In this document: piece by piece, positions 21,794 through 30,872 of the stretch | Numbering within the stretch: position 1 is the stretch's first letter | How the letters are laid out: the number at the start of each line of letters is the position of its first letter | Assembly: GCF_016107285.1 (NCBI RefSeq) | Contig: NZ_RCVQ01000003.1 | Coordinates: 522,735 to 586,734 of the forward strand | Origin: Roseomonas sp. KE0001 | Lineage (GTDB): Bacteria; Pseudomonadota; Alphaproteobacteria; Acetobacterales; Acetobacteraceae | Direction: 5' to 3' | Length of the DNA stretch: 64,000 bases | Translations under genes and position numbers: made by a program | The notes under the pieces: model-generated | What the model was told of the DNA's origin: nothing | Database searches by the model: none | What the model saw: only the letters and a program-made list of their open reading frames with translations

Positions 21794-21814
21794 AATTGAG
21801 AGTAGTTCTCAATT
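21794..21814. promoter_or_regulatory. Perfect palindrome at fumC, Fur-box-like
   Basis: AATTGAGA-GTAGT-TCTCAATT: eight perfectly matched bases on each arm with a five-base centre, in an otherwise very GC-rich stretch. The core TTGAGA...TCTCAA resembles the TGAGAA/TTCTCA form of Fur and Fur-like (Mur/Irr) sites. It ends 13 bases before the GTG of fumC and partly overlaps its RBS region, a position suited to repression. Iron-repressed fumC is known in pseudomonads; here the link is inferred. Confidence 0.5.
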
Positions 21815-21866
21815 GGTCCCGTCTGACGCCGTGACAAGGGGGCCGGTCCGGAAAGTGACCGCGCCC

Positions 21867-22235
21867 CTACCAGCCGCGATAGGGGCGCGGCGGCGGCGCG
21901 TAATAGGCGACCGGCGGCGGGGCGTAATAGGTCGGCGGCGGTGCATAGTAGGCGACCGGGGGCGGGGCGTAATAGGCCGGGGGCGGCGCGTAGTAGGCGA
22001 CCGGCGGTGGCGCGTAATAGGCCGGCGGCGGCTCGCGATAGACCACCGCCGGAGGGGCGGCGACGGCGCCGCCGATCAGCGCGCCGACGGCCAGCCCGCC
22101 GATGATGCCGGCGGCGACGGCGCCACCGCCGGGGCCGCGCCGGTGCCAGTCCCCGGCCTCCGCCGGCGGGGTGGCGAGGAGCAGGGCGGAGCCGGCGGCG
22201 GCGGCCAGGGCCAGGGTGCGGAAACGGGACTTCAT
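21867..22235 (-). CDS. Secreted Pro/Tyr-repeat protein of unknown function
   Basis: 122 residues starting at ATG 22235 (GGAGGGCGTC before it) rather than an upstream Met. Signal peptide KSRFRTLALAAAAGSALLLATPPAEA, then a Gly/Ala hydrophobic segment (VAAGIIGGLAVGALIGGAVAA) that looks like a glycine-zipper or second membrane span, then a tail of alternating VAYYAPPP and (A/T)YYAPPP units ending RPYRGW. Likely exported and membrane or wall associated. No known enzymatic domain. Related Pro/Tyr-tailed proteins are common in this order, function not established. Confidence 0.72.
   Translation of the reverse strand: MKSRFRTLALAAAAGSALLLATPPAEAGDWHRRGPGGGAVAAGIIGGLAVGALIGGAVAAPPAVVYREPPPAYYAPPPVAYYAPPPAYYAPPPVAYYAPPPTYYAPPPVAYYAPPPRPYRGW
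21888..22040 (-). repeat. In-frame tandem repeat coding YYAPPP units
   Basis: About 45-nt tandem repeat (15 residues: VAYYAPPP plus AYYAPPP) present roughly three times inside the secreted Pro/Tyr gene, with small base differences between copies. Unit number could vary by slippage. Confidence 0.7.
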
Positions 22236-22325
22236 GACGCCCTCCAGGGCTTGGACAGCGGCCATTCTATCCCGGATCCGAGCCAGATTGTGGCAGGCCC
22301 GGTAAAGGAATGTTTCCGCAGCCGC

Positions 22326-22730
22326 TCAGGCGCGCGGGCCGTAGGTGGCGATCTCGATCAGGTTGCGGTCCGGGTCGCGGCAATAGACCGAGGTGATCGG
22401 CCCCAGCGCTCCGGCCTTGGGCACCGGCCCCTTCTCGATGGTGACGCCGCATTCGTGCAGATGCGCGACCACGTCCTGCGCCGTCACCGCCACGACGAAG
22501 CAGAGATCCTGCGTCCCCGGTGCCGCGGCCTCGCCGCTGAACCAGGCCTCCTGCGTCGCCGTCTCCGGGCGCAGGTTGAGCTTCTGCCCGCCGAAGCGCA
22601 GCGCCGTCCGCCGCTCCTCGCCGAAGGCCTCGCGGTCCATGCCCAGCACGCGCTGGTACCAGGAGGCGCTGACCTCCACGTCGCGGCAGGTGATGACCAG
22701 ATGGTCCAGCCGGTCCACCGAGAAACGCAT
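22326..22730 (-). CDS. VOC-family (glyoxalase/dioxygenase fold) protein
   Basis: 134 residues, one vicinal-oxygen-chelate module pair: strand LDHLVITCRDVEVSASWYQRVLGM at the N-terminus with a metal-ligand His (DHLV), and near the C-terminus SVYCRDPDRNLIEIATY, whose Glu is a usual ligand. Resembles the virulence-protein/VOC group next to fosfomycin-resistance proteins, but substrate is unknown. The start overlaps the ridA-like stop (ATGA-type), so the pair is co-translated. Confidence 0.85.
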   Translation of the reverse strand: MRFSVDRLDHLVITCRDVEVSASWYQRVLGMDREAFGEERRTALRFGGQKLNLRPETATQEAWFSGEAAAPGTQDLCFVVAVTAQDVVAHLHECGVTIEKGPVPKAGALGPITSVYCRDPDRNLIEIATYGPRA

Positions 22731-23137
22731 CAGCCTTCCTTTCCTGGCGGCAGGGCGCTGCCGATCCGCGCCATGACCTCGATCTCGATCCGCATCGCAT
22801 CCGTCTGCAGCCCGGCATGGAGCAGGGTGGAGGCGGGGCGCGCCCGGCCGAGCCACTTCCGCGTCACCGGCCAGCAGGGCTCCCAATCCTCGCGCCGCGG
22901 CACGATGAAGGTGGCGCGCACCACTTCGTCCAGGCTGGAGCCGGCCTCGGCCAGCGCCGCCTGGATGTTGCGGAAGCACTGCTCGGCCTGCTCCACCACG
23001 CCCTCCGCGATGGTCATGGTCGCGTAGTCGTAGCCGGTGGTGCCGGAGACATAGACGGTATCGCCCACGACCACGGCGCGGGAATAGCCGATGTCCTCCT
23101 CGAAGCGGCTGCCGGAGGAGATCAGGCGGCGTGGCAT
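22730..23137 (-). CDS. RidA/YjgF-family protein
   Basis: 135 residues starting [26 protein letters not shown]. The Rid fold is supported by [39 protein letters not shown] and the Arg in VVRA that in RidA binds the imine substrate carboxylate; a later IEIEVMARI completes it. May deaminate reactive enamines/imines; without a closer match it could be one of the Rid subfamilies lacking that activity. Start is just four bases past the end of the class I fumarase gene. Confidence 0.85.
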   Translation of the reverse strand: MPRRLISSGSRFEEDIGYSRAVVVGDTVYVSGTTGYDYATMTIAEGVVEQAEQCFRNIQAALAEAGSSLDEVVRATFIVPRREDWEPCWPVTRKWLGRARPASTLLHAGLQTDAMRIEIEVMARIGSALPPGKEG

Positions 23138-23141
23138 GGGC

Positions 23142-24848
23142 CTATTCCAGCCCGTCGTAGAAGTCGTTGCCCTTGTCGTCCACGACGATGAAGGCCGGGA
23201 AGTCCTCCACCTCGATCTTCCAGATCGCCTCCATGCCGAGCTCCGGATATTCCAGCACCTCGACCTTGCGGATGCAGTCCTGCGCCAGCCGGGCGGCGGG
23301 ACCGCCGACCGAGCCCAGGTAGAAGCCGCCATGCTCCTGGCAGGACCGGGTCACCGCCTTGGAGCGGTTGCCCTTGGCCAGCATCACCAGCGAGCCGCCG
23401 GCGGCCTGGAAGCCGGCGACATAGCTGTCCATGCGGCCGGCCGTGGTCGGGCCGAAGGAGCCGGTGGGCAGGCCCTGCGGCGTCTTGGCCGGGCCGGCGT
23501 AGTAGACGGGGTGGTCCTTGATGTACTGCGGCAGGCCTTCGCCACGGTCCAGCCGCTCCTGCAGCTTGGCATGGGCGATGTCGCGCGCCACCACGATGGT
23601 GCCGGTCAGCGAGACGCGGGTCTTGACCGGGTGGCGGCTCAGCTCGGCGCGGATCTCGTCCATCGGCCGGTTGAGGTCGATGCGGACCACTTCCCCGCCC
23701 AGGATCTCGTCGGTCGCCTCCGGCAGGAAGCGGGCCGGATCGTGCTCCAGCGCCTCCAGGAACACGCCCTCCGGCGTGATCTTGGCCTTGATCTGCCGGT
23801 CCGCCGAGCAGGAGACGCCGATGCCGATGGGCAGGGACGCGCCGTGGCGCGGCAGCCGGATGACGCGGACGTCGTGGCAGAAGTACTTGCCGCCGAACTG
23901 CGCGCCGATGCCGAGGTTCTGCGTCAGCTTGTGCACCTCCGCCTCGAGCTCGGGGTCGCGCAGGCCGTGGCCGGACCTGTCGCCCGTGGTCGGCAGCGCG
24001 TCGAGGTAGCGGGTGGAGGCGAGCTTGACGGTCTTCAGCGTCGTCTCGGCCGAGGTGCCGCCGATGACGATGGCCAGGTGGTAGGGCGGGCAGGCCGAGG
24101 TGCCGAGCGTCTTGATCTTCTCCTCCAGGAAGGCCAGCAGCTTCGGCTTGTTCAGCACCGCGCGGGTCTGCTGGTAGAGGAAGGTCTTGTTGGCCGATCC
24201 GCCGCCCTTCAGCACGAACATCATGTGGAACTCGTCCGCATGGTGGTCACCGGGGGAGGCGTAGATGTCGAACTGGACGGGGAGGTTGTTGCCGGTGTTC
24301 ACCTCCTCGAACATCGAGAGCGGCGCCATCTGCGAGTAGCGCAGGTTGGTCTCGGTATAGGTGCGGTGCACGCCGTAGGAGAGCGCCTCCTCCTCGTCAC
24401 CCTCGATCCAGACCCGCTGGCCCTTCTTGCCGAAGACGATCGCGGTGCCGGTGTCCTGGCACATCGGCAGCACGCCACCGGCCGCGATCGAGGCGTTCTT
24501 CAGCAGGTCGAGCGCCACGAAGCGGTCATTGGCGCTGGCCTCGGGATCCTTCAGGATCCGCGCCAGCTGCTCCAGGTGGCCGGGGCGGAGGAAGTGGCTG
24601 ACTTCCCTGCAGGCGGTGAAGGCCAGTTCCTCCAGCGCCTGCGGGCTCACCTTCAGGACCTTGCGGCCCTCGACCTCGATGACCCGCACGCCCTCGATCG
24701 GCAGCTTGCGGTAGGCGGTCCTGTCCTCGCCCAGCGGCAGCATCGGGCTGTAGCGGAAGCTCTCCGGGCGCTGCGAGACCGGCATCCCGGCATCGGTGTC
24801 CTTGATCGGCGTGTCCGCGAGGGGGGCGGCGGGATCGGCAGGGGGCAT
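23142..24848 (-). CDS. fumA: Class I fumarate hydratase (iron-sulfur)
   Basis: 568 residues with fused alpha and beta domains, as in E. coli FumA/FumB. Cysteines expected to hold the 4Fe-4S cluster are visible in [24 protein letters not shown] and [13 protein letters not shown]. The beta half carries [17 protein letters not shown] and AKGNRSKAV. Start ATG at 24848 gives [10 protein letters not shown]; the frame runs open far upstream into the opposite-strand gene but without a start signal. Co-directional and nearly touching ridA-like and VOC genes. Confidence 0.95.
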   Translation of the reverse strand: MPPADPAAPLADTPIKDTDAGMPVSQRPESFRYSPMLPLGEDRTAYRKLPIEGVRVIEVEGRKVLKVSPQALEELAFTACREVSHFLRPGHLEQLARILKDPEASANDRFVALDLLKNASIAAGGVLPMCQDTGTAIVFGKKGQRVWIEGDEEEALSYGVHRTYTETNLRYSQMAPLSMFEEVNTGNNLPVQFDIYASPGDHHADEFHMMFVLKGGGSANKTFLYQQTRAVLNKPKLLAFLEEKIKTLGTSACPPYHLAIVIGGTSAETTLKTVKLASTRYLDALPTTGDRSGHGLRDPELEAEVHKLTQNLGIGAQFGGKYFCHDVRVIRLPRHGASLPIGIGVSCSADRQIKAKITPEGVFLEALEHDPARFLPEATDEILGGEVVRIDLNRPMDEIRAELSRHPVKTRVSLTGTIVVARDIAHAKLQERLDRGEGLPQYIKDHPVYYAGPAKTPQGLPTGSFGPTTAGRMDSYVAGFQAAGGSLVMLAKGNRSKAVTRSCQEHGGFYLGSVGGPAARLAQDCIRKVEVLEYPELGMEAIWKIEVEDFPAFIVVDDKGNDFYDGLE

Positions 24849-25091
24849 GACGGCGCTCCGGCAGGAGGGCGGGGGGGAGACCGGTGGGCCGGGCAGGGTC
24901 CCGGGCGCCACCGGCGGGTGGTGGACTCCGGGCTGGAGGTAGCGCAGCCGGGCGGGCAAGCCAACAGGCGAGCCCCCGGGCCGCGGCCCGGACCGCGCGG
25001 CGGAGGGGCGGGAGGGCGCGGCTTCGCTGGACAGGCGGCACGGCGCATGGCTGCATGGACGTCCCCGGCCCGCCCGAGCGAGAGACGACCG

Positions 25092-26774
25092 ATGGACCAA
25101 GCGATTCTCCTGGGCGCCAGCGACACGCCGCAATGGCTGCACCTGGCGCTCGCCAACCGGCACGGGCTGGTGGCCGGCGCCACCGGAACCGGCAAGACCA
25201 TCACGCTCCAGGTCATGGCCGAGGCCTTCTCGCGCGCCGGCGTCCCGGTCTTCTGCGCCGACATCAAGGGCGACCTCTCGGGCATCAGCCAGCCCGGCCG
25301 GCCGAACCCCAAGGTGGAGCAGCGGGCGGCGGCGACCGGCGTCGCCGACTTCGCCTATGAGGGCGCGCCCGTCGTCTTCTGGGACGTCTTCGGCCGCCAG
25401 GGCCACCCGATCCGCGCCACGGTGGCGGAGATGGGGCCGCTCCTGCTCGCCCGCCTGCTGGAGCTGAACGACACCCAGGAGGGCGTGCTCAACATCGCCT
25501 TCGCCCTGGCCGACGATGACGGCCTGCTGCTGCTCGACTTCAAGGATCTGCGCGCCATCCTGGGCCATGTGGCGGAGCGCGCCGCGGAGCTTTCCGCCGA
25601 GTACGGCAATGTCAGCAAGGCGACCATCGGCACCATCCAGCGCCGCCTGCTGGTGCTGGAGCAGCAGGGCGCCGAGCATTTCTTCGGCGAGCCGGCCCTG
25701 GCGCTGACCGACCTGATGCTGCTGGCCCCGGACGGGCGCGGCGCGGTCAACGTGCTGGCGGCGGACGAGCTGGTGCAGCGGCCGCGCCTCTACGCCACCT
25801 TCCTGCTCTGGCTGCTCTCCGAGCTGTTCGAGGAGCTGCCGGAGGTGGGCGACCTGGAGAAGCCAAAGCTGGTCTTCTTCTTCGACGAGGCGCACCTGCT
25901 GTTCAAGGACGCGCCCCGGGCGCTTCTGGAGAAGGTGGAGCAGGTGGTGCGGCTGATCCGCTCCAAGGGCGTCGGCGTCTATTTCGTCACGCAGAACCCG
26001 CTCGACGTGCCGCAGGGCGTGCTGGGCCAGCTCGGCAACCGGGTGCAGCACGCGCTGCGCGCCTTCACGCCGGCCGACCAGAAGGCGGTGCGCGCCGCCG
26101 CCCAGACCTTCCGCGCCAATCCCGGATTCGACACCGAGGCGGCGATCACCGAGCTCGGCGTCGGCGAGGCGCTGCTCTCCACCCTGCAGCCGGGCGGCGC
26201 GCCCGGGCCGGTGCAGCGGACGAGGATCCGCCCGCCGCAGTCCCGCATGGGCACCATCACGCCGGAGGAGCGGCAGGCCCTGATCGGGCACAGCCCGCTG
26301 GGCGGCAAGTACGACACGCCGGTGGACCGCGCCTCGGCCTATGAGCTGCTGCAGCAGCGGGCCGCCACCGTGCCGGAGGAGGCCGGGCCGCACGCCTCTC
26401 CCTGGGGCGGGCCGGCGCCGGTGCGGGGCGGCAGCGCCTGGGGCAATGGTCAGGCAGGCGGCGCGGCGGAGGCGGGCGGGGAGGGCCAGGCCGGCGGCTG
26501 GAGCCCGGAGGCCTGGGGCCGTGGCGCCGGCACGCCGGCCCCGGGGCCCGCGCCGCGCCCTTCCGGCCGGCGGGCGCCGGCCCAAGCCGCGCCGCCGCAG
26601 GGCGCCGGCGGCGGGTTGTTGCAGGACATCCTCTTCGGCAGCGGCGGCGGGCGGCGCGACAGCCCGGTCGGCGCCCTGGCCAAGTCGGTGGCGCGCAGTG
26701 TGGGATCCCAGGTCGGCGGCCAGATCGGACGTGCCCTGGTACGCGGCATCCTGGGATCGATCAGCAAGCGCTGA
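25092..26774 (+). CDS. HerA-like ATPase, DUF853 family
   Basis: 560 residues. P-loop [18 protein letters not shown] near residue 30, Walker [11 protein letters not shown] near residue 265, and the family C-terminal stretch [26 protein letters not shown]. The last 130 residues are Gly/Ala/Pro-rich, ending with [30 protein letters not shown], a hydrophobic amphipathic tail typical of this family. Biological role unknown; related to the HerA/FtsK superfamily of DNA translocases. Start ATG lies in a weak RBS context, 243 bases from the divergent fumarase start. Confidence 0.88.
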   Translation: MDQAILLGASDTPQWLHLALANRHGLVAGATGTGKTITLQVMAEAFSRAGVPVFCADIKGDLSGISQPGRPNPKVEQRAAATGVADFAYEGAPVVFWDVFGRQGHPIRATVAEMGPLLLARLLELNDTQEGVLNIAFALADDDGLLLLDFKDLRAILGHVAERAAELSAEYGNVSKATIGTIQRRLLVLEQQGAEHFFGEPALALTDLMLLAPDGRGAVNVLAADELVQRPRLYATFLLWLLSELFEELPEVGDLEKPKLVFFFDEAHLLFKDAPRALLEKVEQVVRLIRSKGVGVYFVTQNPLDVPQGVLGQLGNRVQHALRAFTPADQKAVRAAAQTFRANPGFDTEAAITELGVGEALLSTLQPGGAPGPVQRTRIRPPQSRMGTITPEERQALIGHSPLGGKYDTPVDRASAYELLQQRAATVPEEAGPHASPWGGPAPVRGGSAWGNGQAGGAAEAGGEGQAGGWSPEAWGRGAGTPAPGPAPRPSGRRAPAQAAPPQGAGGGLLQDILFGSGGGRRDSPVGALAKSVARSVGSQVGGQIGRALVRGILGSISKR

Positions 26775-26800
26775 GGCCCGCCGCCGTCGCGGGCGGGCCT
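26774..26800. terminator. Hairpin terminator between convergent genes
   Basis: AGGCCCGCC (26774-26782) pairs with GGCGGGCCT (26792-26800), nine GC-rich base pairs with a nine-base loop, beginning at the stop of the HerA-like gene and lying between it and the convergent sspB. No T-tract on the plus side, so efficiency is uncertain. Confidence 0.5.
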
Positions 26801-26808
26801 TCCGGCGC

Positions 26809-27348
26809 TCAGGCGCCGTCGCGTCCCGGGCGGCGGCGGAAGGCGTCCAGGCTGACCACCTGGGCGGGACTCTCGGCCTCCTCGGCCGGGGCGGCGGCGG
26901 GCAGCTCCTCGGCCTGCTCGGCCATGGGGGCGGGCTGCGCCGCCTGCGCCGGCTCCCGCGCGCTGGACTCCGCCGAGGGGAAGCGAAGCCCGACCCGGAC
27001 ATGGGGATCCCAGAAGGCGGTGAGCGCCGCGATCGGGATGACCAGCGTGGCCGGCACACCGCCGAAGGACAGGCCGGCGGTGACGAAGCCCTGGCTCCGG
27101 TCCACCTTCAGGTCCCAGAACTGGTGCTGGAGGACGATGGTCATCTCCTCCGGATAGCGGGCCTTGAGATGCGCGGGGATGGAGACACCGGGAAGATCGG
27201 TGCGGAAGGTCAGGTAGAAGTGATGCTCGCCGGGTAGGCCGTGCTCGCTCGCATGGTCGAGCGCGCGCAGCGCGACCTCGCGCATCGCGTCCTCGGTCCA
27301 GCTGTCATAGGGGAGCAGACTCTCGGTCTGCCTCGTCTCTTCGGTCAT
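26809..27348 (-). CDS. sspB: SspB, ClpXP adaptor for ssrA-tagged proteins (alpha type)
   Basis: 179 residues. The N-terminal 125 residues match the alphaproteobacterial Ssp[19 protein letters not shown], then [34 protein letters not shown], and [19 protein letters not shown]. The C-terminus holds an acidic low-complexity linker and a final motif [10 protein letters not shown], where SspB tails bind the ClpX N-domain. Delivers ssrA-tagged polypeptides to ClpXP. The ssrA gene lies directly upstream on the same strand. Confidence 0.93.
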   Translation of the reverse strand: MTEETRQTESLLPYDSWTEDAMREVALRALDHASEHGLPGEHHFYLTFRTDLPGVSIPAHLKARYPEEMTIVLQHQFWDLKVDRSQGFVTAGLSFGGVPATLVIPIAALTAFWDPHVRVGLRFPSAESSAREPAQAAQPAPMAEQAEELPAAAPAEEAESPAQVVSLDAFRRRPGRDGA

Positions 27349-27429
27349 CGGTCATATCCCGGCAGACGCTTCAAGGTAGACCCCCATACCGGAAGTCTCG
27401 GGCGGCCGGGAAGTGGGCCCCCGGCAAGA

Positions 27430-27745
27430 ATCGCCTGACAGGAATCGAGAGGACCCGGGCGGGGTTGCCTCGTCTGCGCGGAAGTGGGGGGATTCTGTTG
27501 CCCGGTTCCCCCCGGACCGCGCTTACCTATGGTTAGGCAGCGAGCGCCATGGTCTCGCGACCATTATCGTTGGCACTTGTGATATAGCCCGATAACGGCG
27601 GTACAATGCCGGGCAAAAGACATGGCTTTACCACGCGCGTCGAGCCTGTTTCGCCCCCCTATGGTGGAGGCGCCGGGCACTGCCCCCGGGTCCGCAACGC
27701 TTATTCCACATGCCGTTTATCGCCATAGCCACCCGAAGGTGAGCA
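27430..27745 (-). ncRNA. ssrA: tmRNA, two-piece (permuted) alphaproteobacterial type
   Basis: The tag frame GCC...TAA at 27574-27533 encodes ANDNGRETMALAA. Upstream (higher coordinates) lies the acceptor piece with T-arm-like CCCGGGGGCAGTGCCCGG, the acceptor strand and an encoded CCA ending at 27662. Three bases later the other acceptor strand GGGGGCG begins (27658), pairing with CGCCTCC in seven pairs with one G-U, followed by AAACAGGCTCGACG. So the 3' tRNA half precedes the 5' half, the circular permutation of alphaproteobacteria. Outer ends are estimated. tmRNA rescues stalled ribosomes; sspB is next door. Confidence 0.93.
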
Positions 27746-27908
27746 AAGCGCATATAGGACATTCCTCTGCCGATTGCGAGAGGGGTGGCGCCTCCGCCGG
27801 TGCCCTGTTCCCGGGCATGCTCTGTTCCCTTGGGGCGCCCGACGGGCTATGGGCAGGCGCCGGGCCGGTCCGCCGGCCCGCCACACCCTGGCTCAGCAAG
27901 GCGGTTCC

Positions 27909-28847
27909 ATGGCGCTCACCCCATCCCAGCTTCAGGACCTCGCCGAGGCCAAGGCCTTCCGCGCCGAGACCCGCCGCCCCACCGTGCCGGCGCTGGAGGC
28001 CATGCTCTTCGAGCCCGTGCCGGTGCTCGACCACGGCTTCGTCCGCGTCATCGACTACATGGGCGACGACGCGGCGGTGGTGCAGGCGGCGCGCGTCTCC
28101 TACGGGCGCGGGACGCGGGCGGCGAATGAGGACCGGGGGCTGATCCGCTACCTGATGCGGCACCGCCACTCGACCCCCTTCGAGATGTGCGAGATCAAGT
28201 ATCACGTGAAGCTGCCGATCTTCATCGCGCGGCAGTGGATCCGCCATCGCACCGCCAATGTGAACGAGTATTCGGCGCGCTACTCGATCCTGGACCGGGA
28301 GTTCTACCTGCCGGCGCCGGAGCAGCTCGCCGCGCAGTCGGCCAGCAACCGCCAGGGCCGCGGCACGGTGCTGCAGGGCGCCGAGGCCGAGCATGTGCTG
28401 CGCCTGCTGCGGCAGGACGCCATGACGACCTACGATCACTATGCCGAGATGCTGAACGAGGACGAGGCCGGTCAGCCGGCCGACCCCGCCCGCCAGGGGC
28501 TGGCGCGCGAGCTGGCGCGGATGAACCTGACGCTCAACACCTATACCCAGTGGTACTGGAAGACGGACCTGCACAACCTGCTGCATTTCCTGAGCCTGCG
28601 CGCCGATGCCCATGCCCAGTACGAGATCCGGGCCTATGCCGAGGCGATGATGCGCTCGCTGGAGGCCTGGGTGCCGGCGGTGGCCGAGGCCTTCCGCGAC
28701 TACCGGCTCGGCGCGGTGACGCTGTCGGCGCAGATGCTGGCGGTGGTGCGGCGACTGCTGGCGGGCGAGGCGGTGGAGCAGGGCGGCAGCGGGCTCTCGA
28801 AGCGGGAATGGCGGGAGCTGATGGAGCAACTGGGCCGTCCCGCCTGA
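27909..28847 (+). CDS. thyX: ThyX, FAD-dependent thymidylate synthase
   Basis: 312 residues. Makes dTMP from dUMP using FAD, NADPH and methylene-THF. The ThyX signature [14 protein letters not shown] is at residues about 115-128, preceded by IARQWI; C-terminus has [20 protein letters not shown]. Start ATG at 27909 yields [13 protein letters not shown]; the upstream in-frame stretch overlaps the ssrA 5' region on the opposite strand and is not coding. ThyX users generally lack ThyA. Confidence 0.95.
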   Translation: MALTPSQLQDLAEAKAFRAETRRPTVPALEAMLFEPVPVLDHGFVRVIDYMGDDAAVVQAARVSYGRGTRAANEDRGLIRYLMRHRHSTPFEMCEIKYHVKLPIFIARQWIRHRTANVNEYSARYSILDREFYLPAPEQLAAQSASNRQGRGTVLQGAEAEHVLRLLRQDAMTTYDHYAEMLNEDEAGQPADPARQGLARELARMNLTLNTYTQWYWKTDLHNLLHFLSLRADAHAQYEIRAYAEAMMRSLEAWVPAVAEAFRDYRLGAVTLSAQMLAVVRRLLAGEAVEQGGSGLSKREWRELMEQLGRPA

Positions 28848-28856
28848 TCCGCCGCC

Positions 28857-29201
28857 ATGGCACCCGCCCCGCGCAACGGCACCGGTGGTGCCTCCACGCC
28901 GCGCCGCGTCCCGGGCCGCCCCTCTGGCCGCCCCCGGACGGCGCCGGCCCGGCGCGGGGCGCGCCGCCTGCGGGCGCCCTTCGCCGCCCTCTCCGGCTTC
29001 CTGCGCGATTTTCCCTGGCGCCGCTGGATGGCCGTGCTCATCTGCGTGGGCGTGCTGCTGATCGGCGTGCCGCTGGCGCATGCCCTGGTGGGCGATCTCG
29101 GGGCCCTGCTGCTGCTGACCGGGCTGGGGGGCTTCGCTCTCGGCCGGGCCACCGCGCGGCGGCCGTCGCCCCCGGCCCGCAAGCCGCGCGGCCGTGCCTG
29201 A
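28857..29201 (+). CDS. Small membrane protein, unknown
   Basis: 114 residues. Basic, Pro/Arg-rich first 55 residues, then two hydrophobic spans (WMAVLICVGVLLIGVPLAHALV and GALLLLTGLGGFALG) and a basic tail. No motif recognised. The ATG follows the thyX stop by nine bases with no clear RBS, so coupling to thyX or a later start is possible. Codon use fits the neighbourhood. Confidence 0.5.
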   Translation: MAPAPRNGTGGASTPRRVPGRPSGRPRTAPARRGARRLRAPFAALSGFLRDFPWRRWMAVLICVGVLLIGVPLAHALVGDLGALLLLTGLGGFALGRATARRPSPPARKPRGRA

Positions 29202-29228
29202 CGCCGCTTTGACGAGAAGGAGAACCCG

Positions 29229-29474
29229 ATGGGTTGGGTGGTGCTCTTGCTGCTGCTGATCGGCTTCCCGCTGATGCTGGTCTTCGCCGCGCTGTCGCTC
29301 AGCCTCTGGCTGGTCTGGGCGGTGCTGGGCCTGGTCTGGGCGGTGCTGACCTTCCTCTTCCACGATCCGGCCACGGCGCTGCTGATCGTGGCGGCGCTGT
29401 TCATCGGCTACCGCTACGGCCGCCGGCGGCAGGATGGGGTCCCCCGGGACGGGAGACTGCCGCGCGGCCACTGA
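29229..29474 (+). CDS. Small hydrophobic membrane protein, unknown
   Basis: 81 residues with a good RBS (GAGAAGGAGAAC) before the ATG. Two to three hydrophobic stretches rich in Leu, Val and Trp (VVLLLLLIGFPLMLVFAAL, LVWAVLGLVWAVLTFLF, ALLIVAALFIGY) and a basic C-terminus. No family recognised. Transcribed after the preceding small membrane gene and convergent with mrp. Confidence 0.65.
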   Translation: MGWVVLLLLLIGFPLMLVFAALSLSLWLVWAVLGLVWAVLTFLFHDPATALLIVAALFIGYRYGRRRQDGVPRDGRLPRGH

Positions 29475-29491
29475 GCCGCGCGGCGCCGCCG

Positions 29492-30694
29492 TCACTCCAC
29501 GATGATGCGCGGCCCGGCGGGCGCGGCGGTCAGCTTGGCCGACAGCCGCCGGGCGATGGCGCGGTAGCTCTCCGCCTCGTGGCTCTCGGGGCGCGCCATG
29601 ACGATGGGCGTGCCGGCATCGGCGAGCTGGCGGATCTCCAGCTTGAGCGGCAGCTCGCCGAGGAACTCGACGCCCATCCGCTCCGCCTCCGCCCGCGCCC
29701 CGCCATGGCCGAAGAGATCGGCGCGGTGGCCGCATTGCGGGCAGCAGTAGTAGGACATGTTCTCGATCAGCCCGAGCACCGGCACGTTCACCTTCTGGAA
29801 CATGCGGACGCCGCGGCGGGCATCGATCAGCGCCACGTCCTGCGGCGTCGAGACGATCACGGCGCCGGCCAGCGGCACGCGCTGGCTCATGGTGAGCTGG
29901 GCGTCGCCGGTGCCGGGCGGCATGTCCACCACCAGCACGTCGAGCGGCCCCCAGTCCACCTGGCCCAGCATCTGCTCCAGCGCGCCCATCACCATCGGGC
30001 CACGCCAGATCATCGCCGTCTCCGGCTCGACCAGCAGGCCGATCGACATGGCCCGGAGCCCCCAGCGCTCCACCGGCTCCAGCCGGCCGGCCGCGGCGCG
30101 GGGCCTCTCCCGCAGGCCCAGCATCTGCGGCAGGGAGGGGCCGTAGATATCGGCGTCCAGCAGGCCGACCCGCTTGCCGTCGGCGGCCAGGGCGACGGCC
30201 AGGTTAACCGCCGTCGTGGACTTGCCGACGCCGCCCTTGCCCGAGGCGATGGCGACGATGGCGCGGACATCCGGCAACAGCATCTGCCCCTGTCCGGGGG
30301 GCGGGCGGCTGGAGCGCGCCGGGCCGGCGGGGGCGGCCGCCGGGCGCGGCGGAACGCCCTGGCCTGCCTCCTGGCCCCCCTCCCGACCGCGGCCCGGCGT
30401 CGGCGCGTCGCGATGCGCGGTCAGCACGCAGGTGGCCGAAAGGACGCCGGGCACCGCCGCGGCGACCCGCTCGGCGGCGGCGCGGAGAGGCTCCATCTGC
30501 CGCGCCCGCTCCCGCGGCACCGTCAGCGTGAACTGCACCATCCCGTCCCGCGCCGAGAGGCCCTGCAGCATGCCCGAGGCCACCACGTCCTGCCCCGTCT
30601 CCGGATCGTGCACCACGCGGAGCGCCGCCCGTACCGCCCGCGCCAGGGGAGGTTCCGAAGGATCTGCCGCGGGAGTCGCGACGGCGTCAGGCAT
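29492..30694 (-). CDS. mrp: Mrp/ApbC, P-loop iron-sulfur cluster carrier
   Basis: 400 residues. N-terminal MIP18-like domain (about 15-95), a Pro-rich linker, then the ParA-like ATPase: SGKGGVGKSTTAVNLA deviant Walker A, DADIYGPSLPQML, DMPPGTGDAQLT, and the paired cysteines YYCCPQCGH that bind a bridging 4Fe-4S cluster. Loads clusters onto apo-proteins. The gene is divergent from hflK across 178 bases. Confidence 0.93.
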   Translation of the reverse strand: MPDAVATPAADPSEPPLARAVRAALRVVHDPETGQDVVASGMLQGLSARDGMVQFTLTVPRERARQMEPLRAAAERVAAAVPGVLSATCVLTAHRDAPTPGRGREGGQEAGQGVPPRPAAAPAGPARSSRPPPGQGQMLLPDVRAIVAIASGKGGVGKSTTAVNLAVALAADGKRVGLLDADIYGPSLPQMLGLRERPRAAAGRLEPVERWGLRAMSIGLLVEPETAMIWRGPMVMGALEQMLGQVDWGPLDVLVVDMPPGTGDAQLTMSQRVPLAGAVIVSTPQDVALIDARRGVRMFQKVNVPVLGLIENMSYYCCPQCGHRADLFGHGGARAEAERMGVEFLGELPLKLEIRQLADAGTPIVMARPESHEAESYRAIARRLSAKLTAAPAGPRIIVE

Positions 30695-30872
30695 TGCTTG
30701 AAAACCCCTCTTCTGCGGACAATATCGGCCCGGCCCTCGCCATTACGTGATGTTCATGCATTGCGCCATGGCCCGGACAGGGCGACATATGGGCCGGCCC
30801 TGTCGCGCATGCATCCGCCGTGCGCAAGTACCGGGCGCCAGGACACGGATGCTGAGGGAGTAGAGCCAGTTT

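Noticed and set aside
21888..22040. CRISPR array
   Set aside because: The repeat is an in-frame Pro/Tyr coding repeat without unique spacers; no cas genes in the window.
23091..25091. N-terminal extension of the HerA-like frame across the fumarase gene
   Set aside because: The opposite strand holds class I fumarase with clear motifs; the HerA-like protein starts at 25092.
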